64,000 nucleotides of DNA, taken from the NCBI RefSeq assembly GCF_023343835.1, contig NC_064447.1, positions 1,054,001-1,118,000 on the forward strand, given 5' to 3'. Origin of the DNA: Lagopus muta. Taxonomy: Eukaryota; Chordata; Aves; Galliformes; Phasianidae. Positions 1 to 13,200 of the stretch are shown here, piece by piece. The translations under genes and the position numbers were made by a program. Under the pieces are notes generated by a model, which was not told the DNA's origin, did no database searches, and was given only the letters and a program-made list of their open reading frames with translations. Position 1 is the stretch's first letter; the number at the start of each line of letters is the position of its first letter.

Positions 1-79
1 AAGATGTATTAGTACTGGGTGGCGCAGGTGATATTAAGAGGCCGTGCAAAACTGGAGCCTATTCCTTGCCAAATCTGTG

Positions 80-220
80 CCACATTACTAATACTAAACA
101 TATAGGATAGACTCCCAGGGGGCAAGAGGAAATCTCTAGAATGCTGCAGGGACTAGAAAACGCTGGGATCATAAGACCTGCACGTAGCCCAGCATCACAG
201 GAAAACAGCAGGAGGTAAGA
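80..220 (+). mobile_element. Possible endogenous retrovirus pol fossil
   Basis: A short plus-strand stretch reads like the start of a retroviral reverse transcriptase, with an E-E-I, a L-Q-G-L-E and a G-I-I-R-P-A-R-S-P pattern in order. In retroviral pol this pattern precedes the first conserved RT block. It is a small broken remnant, and no LTR, gag or env could be assigned in the window. An AATAAA lies nearby at about 431. The family cannot be named and the match is by eye, so chance similarity is possible. Confidence 0.3.
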
Positions 221-529
221 ATGGCCAGAAGCCCGGCCATACAACAGTCCCATTCTGAGTGCACCTTGTATCATAACGTCTGCTGCTGCTTAGATCTCAC
301 CTTTCTCCAGCATAGCAGAGGAAGGCAAAGATCACTGAGTCGGGGAGCCAAGAAGTAAGCAAGTGCAAGATCCTTCCTCCTTGAGATTTGGTATTTCTTT
401 TAACTCCAGCCTTTACTGTACTGGCCAAGACAATAAAAAATGTCTAACACGCTGAATGGTTTTTCTTATTCTGGTGATGACTTCTAATGGTGAAGACTAT
501 CTAAAAACTTAGAAAAACTTAGACCAGGT

Positions 530-700
530 GTCTGGGATCATCCCATCCCATTTCCATCCCCGGTCCCCATAGCAGTGGTGGAACCAGCAGTCTGGGAGAT
601 CCCCGTCGTATTTCTAGTCCTCGGTTCCCATAACAGGGGTGTCCGGGATCTCCCCATCCCATCTACAACCCCACGACCCCATATTGGAGTTGTGAACTCA
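530..700. repeat. Degenerate tandem repeat, about 55 bp units
   Basis: Three imperfect units begin at about 530, 590 and 641, each opening with GTCTGGGA or GTCCGGGA and continuing through CCCATCCCAT-like and CCCCATA-like blocks. A weaker fourth unit follows from about 695. The end of unit 2 plus unit 3 reappears at about 32,294-32,345 beside copy B of the segmental duplication. The ORFs crossing here on both strands are by-products of the repeat. Confidence 0.6.
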
Positions 701-1490
701 GGGATCCTGAGATTTCCCTGTCCCATGTGCACTCCAAGTGCCTCATTTCCAACACCACGGAAGTGTCCCCACTGCACTGACCTGCTGATGCCACCCCTCC
801 AGGAGGCTGGGTGCTCTGTCCCCCTGCTCCTGCTGATGTCAGGGGGCCGAGTGTGCACGGAGCAAAGGGGGGACAGCAAAGGATGGTGCTGCTATTGGGG
901 GTGCACGTGGCCTTCAGTGGTGACAGTGCTGTGACAGCGACTGCGGCGACAGAGCTGCAGGAACAGCTCTGTGGGATCTGTGTCCATCTTGAGAACAGGG
1001 GGACAAAGCACTGCGAGTGGAGGATGGGAATGGGATTGGGTGCACAGTTCTGGGGTCTGGAGGTGGGTGAGTAGCCCTTGGGATGAGTAAGGGAAGAGGG
1101 GCAGCGCTGAGTAAAGATATCAAATGGTCTTCAGAAGGGTGGTAGGTGGAACATGGAGCTCATGGAGTGCCCCAAGAACTCAGGAACACAGGGAGAGAAC
1201 CCAACATTCCAAGGGGGACACAGCATTCTGCGTGGGACCCTGGCACCCAAGAAGGGACTGAGGGCTTGTTTGTTTGTTTGCTTTTAATATTTTGTAAAAA
1301 AAGCTTCCCTCGTTGTGTTAGAACAATGTTCTGAAGTTTGATATTTGTCTCTACGTTCCTTCATCAGCTGGGACGTTGATGCCGCTGCACACATCTCCTG
1401 TTTTGTCACTCTGGTTTGTGTAAAAGATTGGTGAGATGTGCAATCTCTGCATGAAATTTCATTCAAGTGTTTTCCTTTATTTGCCCCCAG
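701..1490. other. No gene recognised
   Basis: Moderately GC-rich sequence with only short overlapping ORFs on both strands and no family match. Positions about 748-840 are closely similar to 32,132-32,230, upstream of copy B. The rest shows no clear repeat or exon. Confidence 0.5.
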
Positions 1491-1638
1491 GAAGCAATGG
1501 CTTGGAAATGGCGGTGTCAGCCAGGAGCCCGCACAGCAAACTGAAGTCTCATCATGTGGATCTGTTGAAAACCGCCGTGATGACAAAGGAACGTTTGCGT
1601 CGTTTCTGTGCTGACTGTCACACAGCCTTGCGGAGCAG
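1491..1638 (+). other. Orphan exon-like ORF
   Basis: A 148-bp stretch is flanked by a good acceptor (pyrimidine run then CCCCCAG, ending at 1490) and a donor-like GTAGGG at 1639. One frame is open across it. That frame is basic and begins near N-G-L-E-M-A-V-S-A, followed by C-A-D-C-H-T-A-L. I do not recognise the protein, and no partner exon could be joined with confidence. It lies outside the part shared with copy B. It could be an exon of a truncated or unrecognised gene, or a chance ORF. Confidence 0.22.
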
Positions 1639-2097
1639 GTAGGGATACGGCATGGCAGAGAAAAGGGATTTCCCTCCTGATGGGGAAAAGGTGCCCAAGG
1701 AACGTTCACATCCCATGTGCCGCTGTGTAACCCCCCCCTTGCCTGTGCCCCACGTGCTTCTGAATGGGCAGCACAGCTTTTGGTTCACTCAGCCGCCTGT
1801 GGCACAGCAGATCAGGCTTTCTGCAGGCATGGGAAATCATCCCATCGCTTTGTGCCTTACAAGGAAAAGGAAAACTTCCTCTTGTTAGAGTCCGACTTCC
1901 AACCCTTACCGCCTACAGTGAAGAAGATGCCATTTTTCTTGTATCCCTCAATTCCAAGTCCATATTTTCCAAAAGGCACAAGAATTCAAATTTGAACTCC
2001 AGCAAGCGATTTCAGTGCCTATTTCTGATTGTGGCAATTATTCAGTTCAGAGGTCCCACTTAATTTGAGGTGCCTGTTTTTATTCAGACAAAGGCTG
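1639..2097. other. No gene recognised
   Basis: Short overlapping ORFs only. No splice-bounded exon, repeat family or promoter could be supported between the orphan ORF and the left edge of the duplicated block. Confidence 0.4.
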
Positions 2098-2106
2098 CAG
2101 TTGCAG

Positions 2107-2156
2107 CTGACTGCAAGACTGACTGCAAGACTGTAAGACTGACTGCAAGACTGCAA
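2107..2156 (+). repeat. Short tandem repeat, CTGACTGCAAGA-type units
   Basis: About four imperfect 10-12 bp units based on GACTGCAAGACT lie in tandem. Copy B has a single contracted version at about 32,370-32,395, so this tract changed length after, or during, the duplication. Confidence 0.8.
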
Positions 2157-3743
2157 TAGGAGGTGGTGACACAGCCTTGGGCTTCCGTGTTTGTGCTAAT
2201 CCCACGTTTCCTTTCTCTGCCTTGCAGGGCAGCTCGTGCTGCAAGTGGCCAGGATCGCACTGTGAATGAAGGTCGGCGTGGGAGCAGCTGCTGATGGGAG
2301 CAGGAAGTCCAGGCTGATGCACTCTGAGGCATCTCTTGGTGCGGTACCAGAGGTGGCAGTAATGATGTCGGGGCACAGCTGCAGAAGAACGTGAGGAGCT
2401 CTCCAGCAGGAAGCCACAAAACCTGCAGAAAGCTGCAGGAGAGCCAGAGCGTGCGTGGGAGCCCAGGAGGAAATGCAGCCCAGGAGTTTGAGCGGCGCCT
2501 GGCAGTGGAGTGCTGCGGCCCACGGCCAGAGCTATTCTGCCTTCGCTGCTTCCCAAGCAGGAGGTGTCTGTCCTCGTAAAACCAGAGGGCTGGCTCATCC
2601 AAATGCTTGCTAATTGTTTGGAAGATCAAATTCTGAGGCTCAAATCCTTCCAGCCTTCAAGGTGGAGGCAACATCTCCTGGGTGCAATCGTGTGGCGCCT
2701 GAGCAAGAGGGTGACCCGAGATGGCTGCACAAGAATCACCTTAATTTCTCTGTTATCTTACTTCCAATAACCCCACTGGGTGACCCCTGTGTCGGTCTCT
2801 TAGAATTTGGATCTAGGAGGTGTCCGCTTCCTTTGCTTGGAATGAAAGCGCAGGAGTGATGCGGAACCGTGCTGAGGTCACAGTCGTTGCTGGGGTGGCA
2901 GGGCTTGGCCCTCCGTGGCGAGCAGAGCTGGTGCTCTAGTGAGCGAGTGGCACACAGAGACTGAGCTCTGAGCGTTTTGTGGCAAGGATCATCCTTGAGA
3001 GCCCGTCAGAAGCACCGCTGCGGCGTGTGTGTGACCTGGGCACAGCCTGGACTGACCTGGACCAAGAGGTGAGCTGGGCTTGGTGCTGCGTGGTGGCTGG
3101 AAGGAGTCTCAGCAGAAAAGCTGGGCTGGGGAGGAGTTCCCAGCTCAAACGAGGCCCTTCCCAATGGCTGTTTCCAGGGGAAATGGATTCTCTGAGAGAT
3201 TGTGGCACACGTTTGGGTGAGGATGACGAATTGCCGTCACTCCCCTGTGTAACGCTACAGTGCAATGCAAAGTGCAGCAGTAACAACAGGGTGGCAAAGT
3301 CCTAGGCTGCAGCAAGGGAGGATTTGCCCAAGTGCAGCAGCTGTGGACACAGAAAGAAAGGAAAAAAGCTGCTGAGCCTTGGAAGGCCTCAGGTAGCAGG
3401 GATCTCCACTCAGACACCCTTGCCTCCACTGCCAACCCTTCAGTGATGTCTGGGAAGGGTTTGTGTGCACCTGAGCTGCCCTGCCTTCCCACCAGGTGCT
3501 CAATCACTGTCTCAAGTCAAGCTGTGACCATTGCCACACAGCTTTGCCACTACAAAATTGCTGCTGGGCCCCAGCCTTCACCTCAGACAGGGCAAAGGAA
3601 GAAGAGCACAGACTTGACGCAGTGCAACTTGTGCTTTAATGACCCACGGAGCGCTGGCTGTGCCGTATCCAGTACATTTTTAACAAAACCCCACTGAAGT
3701 CACGGTGGAGAGCCGGGTGCTCAGCTGGGGACATGCACTGTCC

Positions 3744-3777
3744 GGTGACATCACAAGCACGGTGACATCACAAGCAC
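3744..3777 (+). promoter_or_regulatory. Tandem CRE/AP-1-like sites upstream of ZC3H11A-like copy A
   Basis: A 17-bp unit, GGTGACATCACAAGCAC, occurs twice head to tail. Each contains TGACATCA, one base from the CRE core TGACGTCA. The pair lies about 0.65 kb upstream of the start codon, near where a first non-coding exon or promoter could be, and is preserved unchanged in copy B. A regulatory role is inferred from motif and position only. Confidence 0.35.
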
Positions 3778-4410
3778 TGTGCTGGGGCCGTGGCTGCCAC
3801 CAGTGAGTGCCACAGCCGTGAGCGTTGCGCAGCAGTGTGGACACGCTGCGTAAGCTCTCGTCCCGGCTGGCAGTGAGAGTGGTGGTGGCTGACGGGTGCT
3901 GCCCGCTGTCGCTGACGGTGCTGCTCAGCCATTGGGCTGGAGTGTGAGCTGGAAGGGAGAGGGACTGCAGCTGTGCCTGGTAAGCCAGAACTGTAGGTTT
4001 GTCAAACGTGGGAGTCGTAGCAGTGCATCCATTGCAGCTGCAGCAAGAGGAGAAGATGAAGGGAGTCATTTTCATGTCAGGAACGCAAAACGCGTGCTGC
4101 TAGGTGTATAACTGGTGGTGAGATGGAGGACAGTGCTTGCTGGGAGAAGTCGTGGCAGTTAGACACAAGTTGGATCTAGACTTGGCACAGTTCTTGCAAC
4201 CTGCTGCTTCTGAGACTCCTTGAGAGTCACATAAACGAAGAAAGCTGGGAAAATGCTTATTCCTCATGGTTCTTCCCTTGTTGACTCTTTCCTTAGGGTT
4301 CCACTCTGAAAGGTGATCTTGGGTCCAAGCAGTCCCAGAGTGCAGCCGCCTCTTTCCAAGAGCGGGGAATTCCTTTGGAGACAGCCCAACCTTGCTCCAA
4401 GAAGTTCCCC

Positions 4411-7469
<3,059 letters not shown>

Positions 7470-7508
7470 TCTGATTGTATATTTTAAGACAAACAACAAC
7501 AAAAAACA

Positions 7509-7514
7509 ATTAAA
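7509..7514 (+). terminator. Poly(A) signal ATTAAA, ZC3H11A-like copy A
   Basis: ATTAAA lies 40 bp after the stop codon and is followed by a T-rich stretch (TTCCTTTTCTTTCTT) that could serve as the downstream element. This gives a very short 3' UTR. The same arrangement is present in copy B. Confidence 0.5.
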
Positions 7515-7982
7515 ACCAACCCTATTCCTTTTCAACCAACCTTGTTCCTTTTCTTTCTTATACTGTGGGGACACTTTTCCTGAAACTGTGCAATGAGTCT
7601 GAAAGCAAACTGGTCAAAATCAGCAGCGCCTGCATTCTGTTCTCCTGATTTCCCTGCTGCTCAGAGTTCAGGGGCCGTGCACCCACTCCCCAGCCCCGGG
7701 CAGCTGCCTTCAGCATCAAGAGCACAATGCACTGGTGTGGGCACAGAAAGATGTCTATCCACAAGGGCAAACCTGAAACTTCTTCCTTCCTCCCCACTTG
7801 GCAAAACTCTTCATTGGGCCCATGTGGGATCTCTGGGGTTCTGCTTCTTTGGACAATGCCTGTGTCAACCGCAGCGCTGCCACCCCCACCTCCCACTTTC
7901 TCCCCCTTCCCTCAGGTCTCATGCTGCATGGTGTGGTTCTTCTCCTTGAACAAAAGGGATCTCTTGATTTGACAGGGATCTC

Positions 7983-8438
7983 TTGGAAAGAGTCCAGTGG
8001 AGGGCCACAAAGATGGTGAAGGGCCTGGAGCATCTCTCCTATGAGGAAAGGCTGAGTGAACTGGGTCTTTTCAGCCTTGAGAAAAGAAGACTGAGAGGGG
8101 ACCTGATCCAGGTCTATAAATATCTAAGGTGTGGGGGGCAGAATGGCGAGGCCAGACTGTTTTCAGTGGTGAGTGGAGACAGGACAAGGGGAAACGGCTG
8201 GAAACTGCAGCATAGGAAGTTCCGCACAAATGTGCGCAAGAACTTCTTTACAGTGAGGTGACGGAGCACTGGAACAGGCTGCCCAGAGAGGTGGTGGAGT
8301 CTCCTTCTCTGGAGATGTTCAAGACCTGCCTGGATGCCGACCTGTGCGACCTGCTGTAGGGAACCTGCTTTGGCAGGGGGTTGGACTCAATGATCTCTGG
8401 AGGTCCCTTCCAACCCCTACAATTCTGTGATTCTGTGA
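7983..8438 (+). mobile_element. CR1 LINE 3' end
   Basis: 5'-truncated CR1 in plus orientation. It encodes the C-terminus of the CR1 ORF2 reverse-transcriptase protein ([21 protein letters not shown]) and ends in the CR1 3' tail with ATTCTGTGATTCTGTGA. Two short GGGATCTCTTG repeats flank its start. It lies between ZC3H11A-like copy A and the VRK3 promoter. Confidence 0.93.
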
Positions 8439-8614
8439 AAAGCTGCACACCCAGTACAACCATCACACCCCTTTCCTTTCCTACACCCTGCTTGCCCATG
8501 GGCAGCAAGGGGCAGCAGCTTGGAGCATTAGAGCAATCCCTTATTGCATCTGACTCCTGCTTCTCATCCCATTGCCCAAGAACAGCGGTGGAGTCACTCA
8601 TCTCCTGACAGCCC

Positions 8615-8845
8615 AGTGGGGGGAAGTTCTTTACTATGAGAGCAGTCAGGTGCTGGAACAGCTGCCCAGAGTGGCTGAGATGTCCCATCCCTAGAGGTGT
8701 TCAAGGCCAGGTTGGATGGGGCCCCGGGCAGCCTGGTCTGGTATTAATTGGGGAGGTTGGTGCCCTGCATACTGCACAGTATGGGAGTTGGAGCTTCATG
8801 ATCCTTGAGGTCCCTTCCAGCCGAGGCCATTCCATGCTTTATGAT
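8615..8845 (+). mobile_element. CR1 LINE 3' fragment, older
   Basis: A second, more diverged CR1 tail in the same orientation: AGAGCAGTCAGGTGCTGGAACAG-like start, GTTCAAGGCCAGGTTGGATG, then GAGGTCCCTTCCAGCC and a degenerate TTTATGATT end. About 180 bp separates it from the preceding CR1; that spacer holds no recognisable feature. Confidence 0.8.
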
Positions 8846-9179
8846 TAGAGGCTCTTGAAATCTTCAAGGTTTCTTTCCCCACTTGTGCTTTCCTGCCCAC
8901 CTTTTCCCACCACTTTCCTCATGGCTCCTAATGGCTTTATGTGCTTTGTCTTGGTAAAGCACTTCATATTCTTGATTACCAGATATTCTCTTCCCAAAGT
9001 GTTGTCAGCATGCTGTCAGCATGTGATCACTGCTCCCTAGGCAACAACCATTGGAATTACAGAGCTGTGACGCAAATTAACACTGTTTTAAAAAGTAATG
9101 TGAGTATGTGTGTGCATATATTGTAAGGTGGGGCTTAATAAATCTGTGCTGAAGCCCAGCACTCACGCTGGGGCCCGCA

Positions 9180-10230
9180 GGAGGTTTACAGGGGAACACA
9201 ACGATGGGGGGATTCAGGAGGGAGCTGGAGGCTGAGCCGCAGTGCAGGAAGCAGCCCCAGCAACCGGCGTGGCTTCTGAGGGACCCCCTTTGGCCAGGGC
9301 CTGGGAAGTCTTCCAGGCCGCAGCGACACCGCAGTTCTTCCGCTTCCCTTTCTCTCCACTTCCGCTTCCCTTTTCCTCCCTTTCCTTTCCGTTTCCCCTT
9401 CCCGCCCACCCCATTGGTTGCAGCCCCCCCCTCGCTGTGCGCATGCGCACGCCGCGCTCCGGCCGGGCGCTGTGATGGCGATGCGGGGACGCGGGCGGCG
9501 GAGCCGTGGTCGGGGCCGTGGGGCGGTCGGGGCCGCGCGTGATGGCGGCGCGGAGCAGCAGGAGGAGGAGCAGCAGGAGCCGGAGCAGCAGGAGCCGCCC
9601 CGCGTTGGTCACAGGTGGTGGCGAGGAGCGGGCGGGCCGTGCCGCTCCGGTCCGGCCCTGACGCTGCGTGCTGTGCCCGCAGGGTGACCCGGTTCTGCCC
9701 GCAGTGCGGCGGCGGCGTGGAGCCCACCTTCAGGTTCTGCCCGGCCTGCGGCGACAGACTGCCGGCACCGCCGCCACCGAGGGACGCGGCCGGCCCGCCG
9801 CCACCGCAGGCCCCGAGCCCCGCGGCCGCCGCCGGGGGTGAGCGGAGCGCGGCCGTGCCGGTGCTCTCCCCGCCGGCCGCCCGCACCCCGCCCCGCCCGC
9901 CGTGTCTCGCGGCGCGGCGCGCTTCCCCCTCGCCCCGCAAGGCCCGGCCCGGTCCCGCCGAGCCGCTCCCGGAGGGCGAGGAGCTGCGGGACCGCGGCGC
10001 CGGGCGCTGGCGGCTGCGGCGGCTGCTGGAGCAGGGAGGCGGCTGCGGGCTGCTCTACGAAGGTGCGGGACCCCGAGGGGCGGGGGGGTGGGGGGGCCCG
10101 CTACCCCGGGGCCTCCGGACCGCAGACGTTGGCACTGAGCGCTTCACGCTGCTGTGCGTCTCGGCGGAAAGTGGCCTGGCTGCGCTGCTGCTGCCCTGCG
10201 GGTCGCGCGTCTCCGTGTCACGCGTCAGTT
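9180..10230 (+). promoter_or_regulatory. VRK3: VRK3 CpG-island promoter with NRF1, ETS and CCAAT motifs
   Basis: GC- and CpG-rich region spanning the 5' end of VRK3. A perfect NRF1 palindrome, TGCGCATGCGCA, lies at 9438-9449, just upstream of the proposed ATG at 9475. A CCAAT box in reverse (ATTGG) lies at 9413-9417, and a pyrimidine-rich tract from about 9330 to 9405 holds several ETS-type CTTCCG/CTTCC motifs. There is no TATA box, as usual for housekeeping promoters. The large minus-strand ORF across this island (9077-9940) is a composition artefact. Confidence 0.7.
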
Positions 10231-13200
10231 CGGGGCAGGCAGGAACGTGATTGGGAGCCTGAGTGCATGCCTGAGCGGTTGTAGGCTTCCAAAAGAAACA
10301 TTTCAATCCTGGAAGTTGCTCAGGGGGAGTTTTCTCCACTCTGAAGCTTTGCCTGATGTTTGGCGTTAGCATCTTTGTGCTCACTTTCACTGCTGCGTAA
10401 TGCAGGCTGTGCATTTGCAGACGTGATCTCATCCAGCTCTGATAAACTACAAAATGAGCTGGAGGGAGTGCTCACAAATTGATGGAGGGTGCCTTGGAGG
10501 TTCTGCTAACAATTTGTTCTTTATGTACAAAGCCCATACTGCTGTAGCTCTATGTGAATTGAGCAGTGCTGCACCTGCAGCCATGTCGGGGTGCTGAGCC
10601 CCCAGAGCAAGGTAAGAGTTGTTCTGTAGAAGCACTGGTAAGCACCGTCACAGAGATGCTTTTGCAGAGACCAAGAAGCAGAGGATCAGCAGAAGTCAGC
10701 TGTGCAGGCGGTGCTGAGCGATGCAGCTGACACCGCAGGTGCCTCTTTTCTGTGCTCTGTAACCACATCTGTTCCATCCTTCCACAGCACAGTCAGCATC
10801 TGGAACCTGCCCTCAAAAGCAAAGATTCTCCCTCAAACTTGTGAGTTTTGATACGCTTGGGTAAGGAATAGTGTGTAGTGCTGCATCCTGGGCCTGACCT
10901 GTCTGCTCTGTGTCACCAAAGTGTCCCATGAATGCAGAGAATGTGATCTGAAAGGCCACGGCTGTGCTCTCCCATGGAGTGGGCACCAACTCACCGTCCT
11001 CATTGCCATGGGTGTATTCCTTAGAGAAGTGAGGGAGCTTAGGGTCCCGTTGCTTAGGGAACAGATAAAACTTCCCAGGAGCTTCTTGGTTGGCTCTTCC
11101 CCTGATGGTGCAAAAACAATTAGGAGAATTTAATTTAAAACAACAGCAGAAAACCTTCATCCCAGGAGATTGTCTCTTTCATCCAGCAGGCTGGGTGATC
11201 TCTAGAATTGAATGCAGTGGTGTGAGGTTCCTGCTTTGTTAGCATCAGGTGTGCTGTTTTGGTATGACGTGCACAAATGCTACTGCAGTCTTGGGGGAGC
11301 TGGGGATGGCAGGATTGGTGGCTGTGCTGAAGCAGTGCCATGAAGCAGCACTGAGAGACGCAGTGCCAGAGTCTCTGGGTGGGTCGGCATCTCCAGAAAT
11401 GTGGTATTTTCAGTAATAGCTGCTCTGTGATTACAGCTTGGTGGCAGAATGATGGCTGTGTGAGGGCTGTAGTGGTGCCCGCTCACATGCACTTGTAAAA
11501 TTACTCGCTCTGCTATCAGAGTAATGTGTCAGAGAGTGAGAGCAGTGTTATTAATGAGAAGAGACAGCTCACTGCTACTGAAGTAGGACAAGCAGGTGAG
11601 GAGCTCTGCACACTTATGAGCATAACACTCACAACTCATCACCTTTGGCACCTCCTGGCTTTGCAGCAGAGGGTGTTTCAGTTCCTGGGTTTGACAGTTC
11701 ACATTGGCTTCCCAGGCAAGATGCACGATATCTTTGGTGATGTGGTTATTTGTGCTGTCTGGAGACTGCTGATCCTGCAGAAAGCAGAGCTCCTCTTGGG
11801 TGGGACCTGTGGTATCGAACACAGCAGGGAGTGAAACGCCCACCTCCTCCCTGCACAGCATCCCTCCCATGTTAGTCTGTGCTGAGCTGAGTACTCATGT
11901 ATGCATACATAAACATGTGTGGGCACTCAGACTTGTGTATTGGTTTGTGAGCTGTCGGGTCACTTCTTAGCAGCAGGACTAAAAGAGCAGTAATGCTGGT
12001 TGCTGTAAAAAGGATGGGTTTTAAGAATTCAGCATCACCCAGACACTTGGGAAACGTGGTGACTACAGACTTTCTTGCTTGTCTTGTTTTCTGTCAGCTA
12101 GCATAAAACAGAACAGCTGCTTTTTGAACTCACCTGCTTGCAGAAATAACCTACTCATGCTGTGGCTAAGAAGGCTGCCTCTGGCTCCTAATGCAACAGC
12201 TTCAGGACTGGAGCTCACTCTGGGCTGGTTTGCATTGTTGCTGTTAACCTACATGCTTCTTAGTGGTGGTGCTTGAGACGTGAGGCAGCTGCTGCCTTGC
12301 TTTGTGCTGATGTGCAGCACTAAGCAGTGAGATAAGAGACCCAAACTCTGTTCTCTTACTTGTTTTTTCTTTTTTTCTTCTGAAGAGGGTGGGACAGGGG
12401 AAGTTCTTTCAAATGTATAGTGAAGATTGTGTAGCAATCGTGTCCAAATTTCCCTTTCTAGCAGGAACTATGTAGCTGAAGTAATGTGTTTTCTTTCTGT
12501 TTCTTTCAGGATGTCAAAGACAGTAAAATCTACAATGAACAGAACTTTTTCCAGCGAGCTGCAAAGAAAGACAGAGGTTGGTGCTCTTTGGTAGGGTGAA
12601 GGCTAGGCTGCTTGTTAGGAGAGCTGTCATCTCTCCTTTGTTATCTAAGTCTCTCAGAAGGCCGCACTAGAATAAACCAGTTTGCTTCTTCCTCTGTGCC
12701 AGTGCTGAGCAATTCAATCCTAGGCCTGCTCTCCAGCAGTGTACCTTAAGAGGGCACAGCACTGGCATTTTGCAGCTCTCTTGTTCTAGTCAGCCTTAGC
12801 TGTATTGTCACACAGCCTGACGGGCTGCTGTTCCCTTCTGTGTTCCCTCTGTAGGCATTTCTGTCAGCTGCTGTCAAGTATTTACTTTGCCCACGCTCAG
12901 GTTTTTAAAGTCAACAAAGCTGACCAGACATGATAGGGGAATTCCTGCCAAATGAACACTTCTGGGAGGGCTATACTCAAATCCTTTGCAGACCTGTTTG
13001 TAGAATTTGCTTCTCCATTGCTGTTCCTGGCTCTCTCTTCTCCCCTTGCTGTTTTATGTAGCCCCACAGCAAGCACATGCTGTAGCCTGCTCTGGTATTC
13101 CCAGCATCCTTGCTGTCTTATTCTTGCTCTGCAGTGCTATGTGCACTGACATGCCAACACCCTGGCACATTAGGCTGGCATTTCTGGGGCAGATCAGTAT

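Noticed and set aside
530-700. CRISPR-like array from regularly spaced repeats
   Set aside because: The units are imperfect, adjoin without unique spacers, and lie in vertebrate DNA; this is a degenerate tandem repeat.
2936-3507. Overlapping ORFs on both strands upstream of the ZC3H11A-like gene, also seen in copy B
   Set aside because: Their presence in both copies reflects the recent duplication and is not evidence of selection. ORFs occur in several frames at once and none matches a family.
7983-8261. 92-codon ORF as a host gene
   Set aside because: It is the C-terminal part of the CR1 ORF2 protein inside a truncated LINE. The same applies to the minus ORFs at 31,250-31,531 and 58,383-58,664.
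9077-9940. 287-codon minus-strand ORF across the VRK3 5' end
   Set aside because: Ala/Gly/Arg/Pro-rich sequence produced by CpG-island composition and antisense to well-supported VRK3 exons; no family resemblance.
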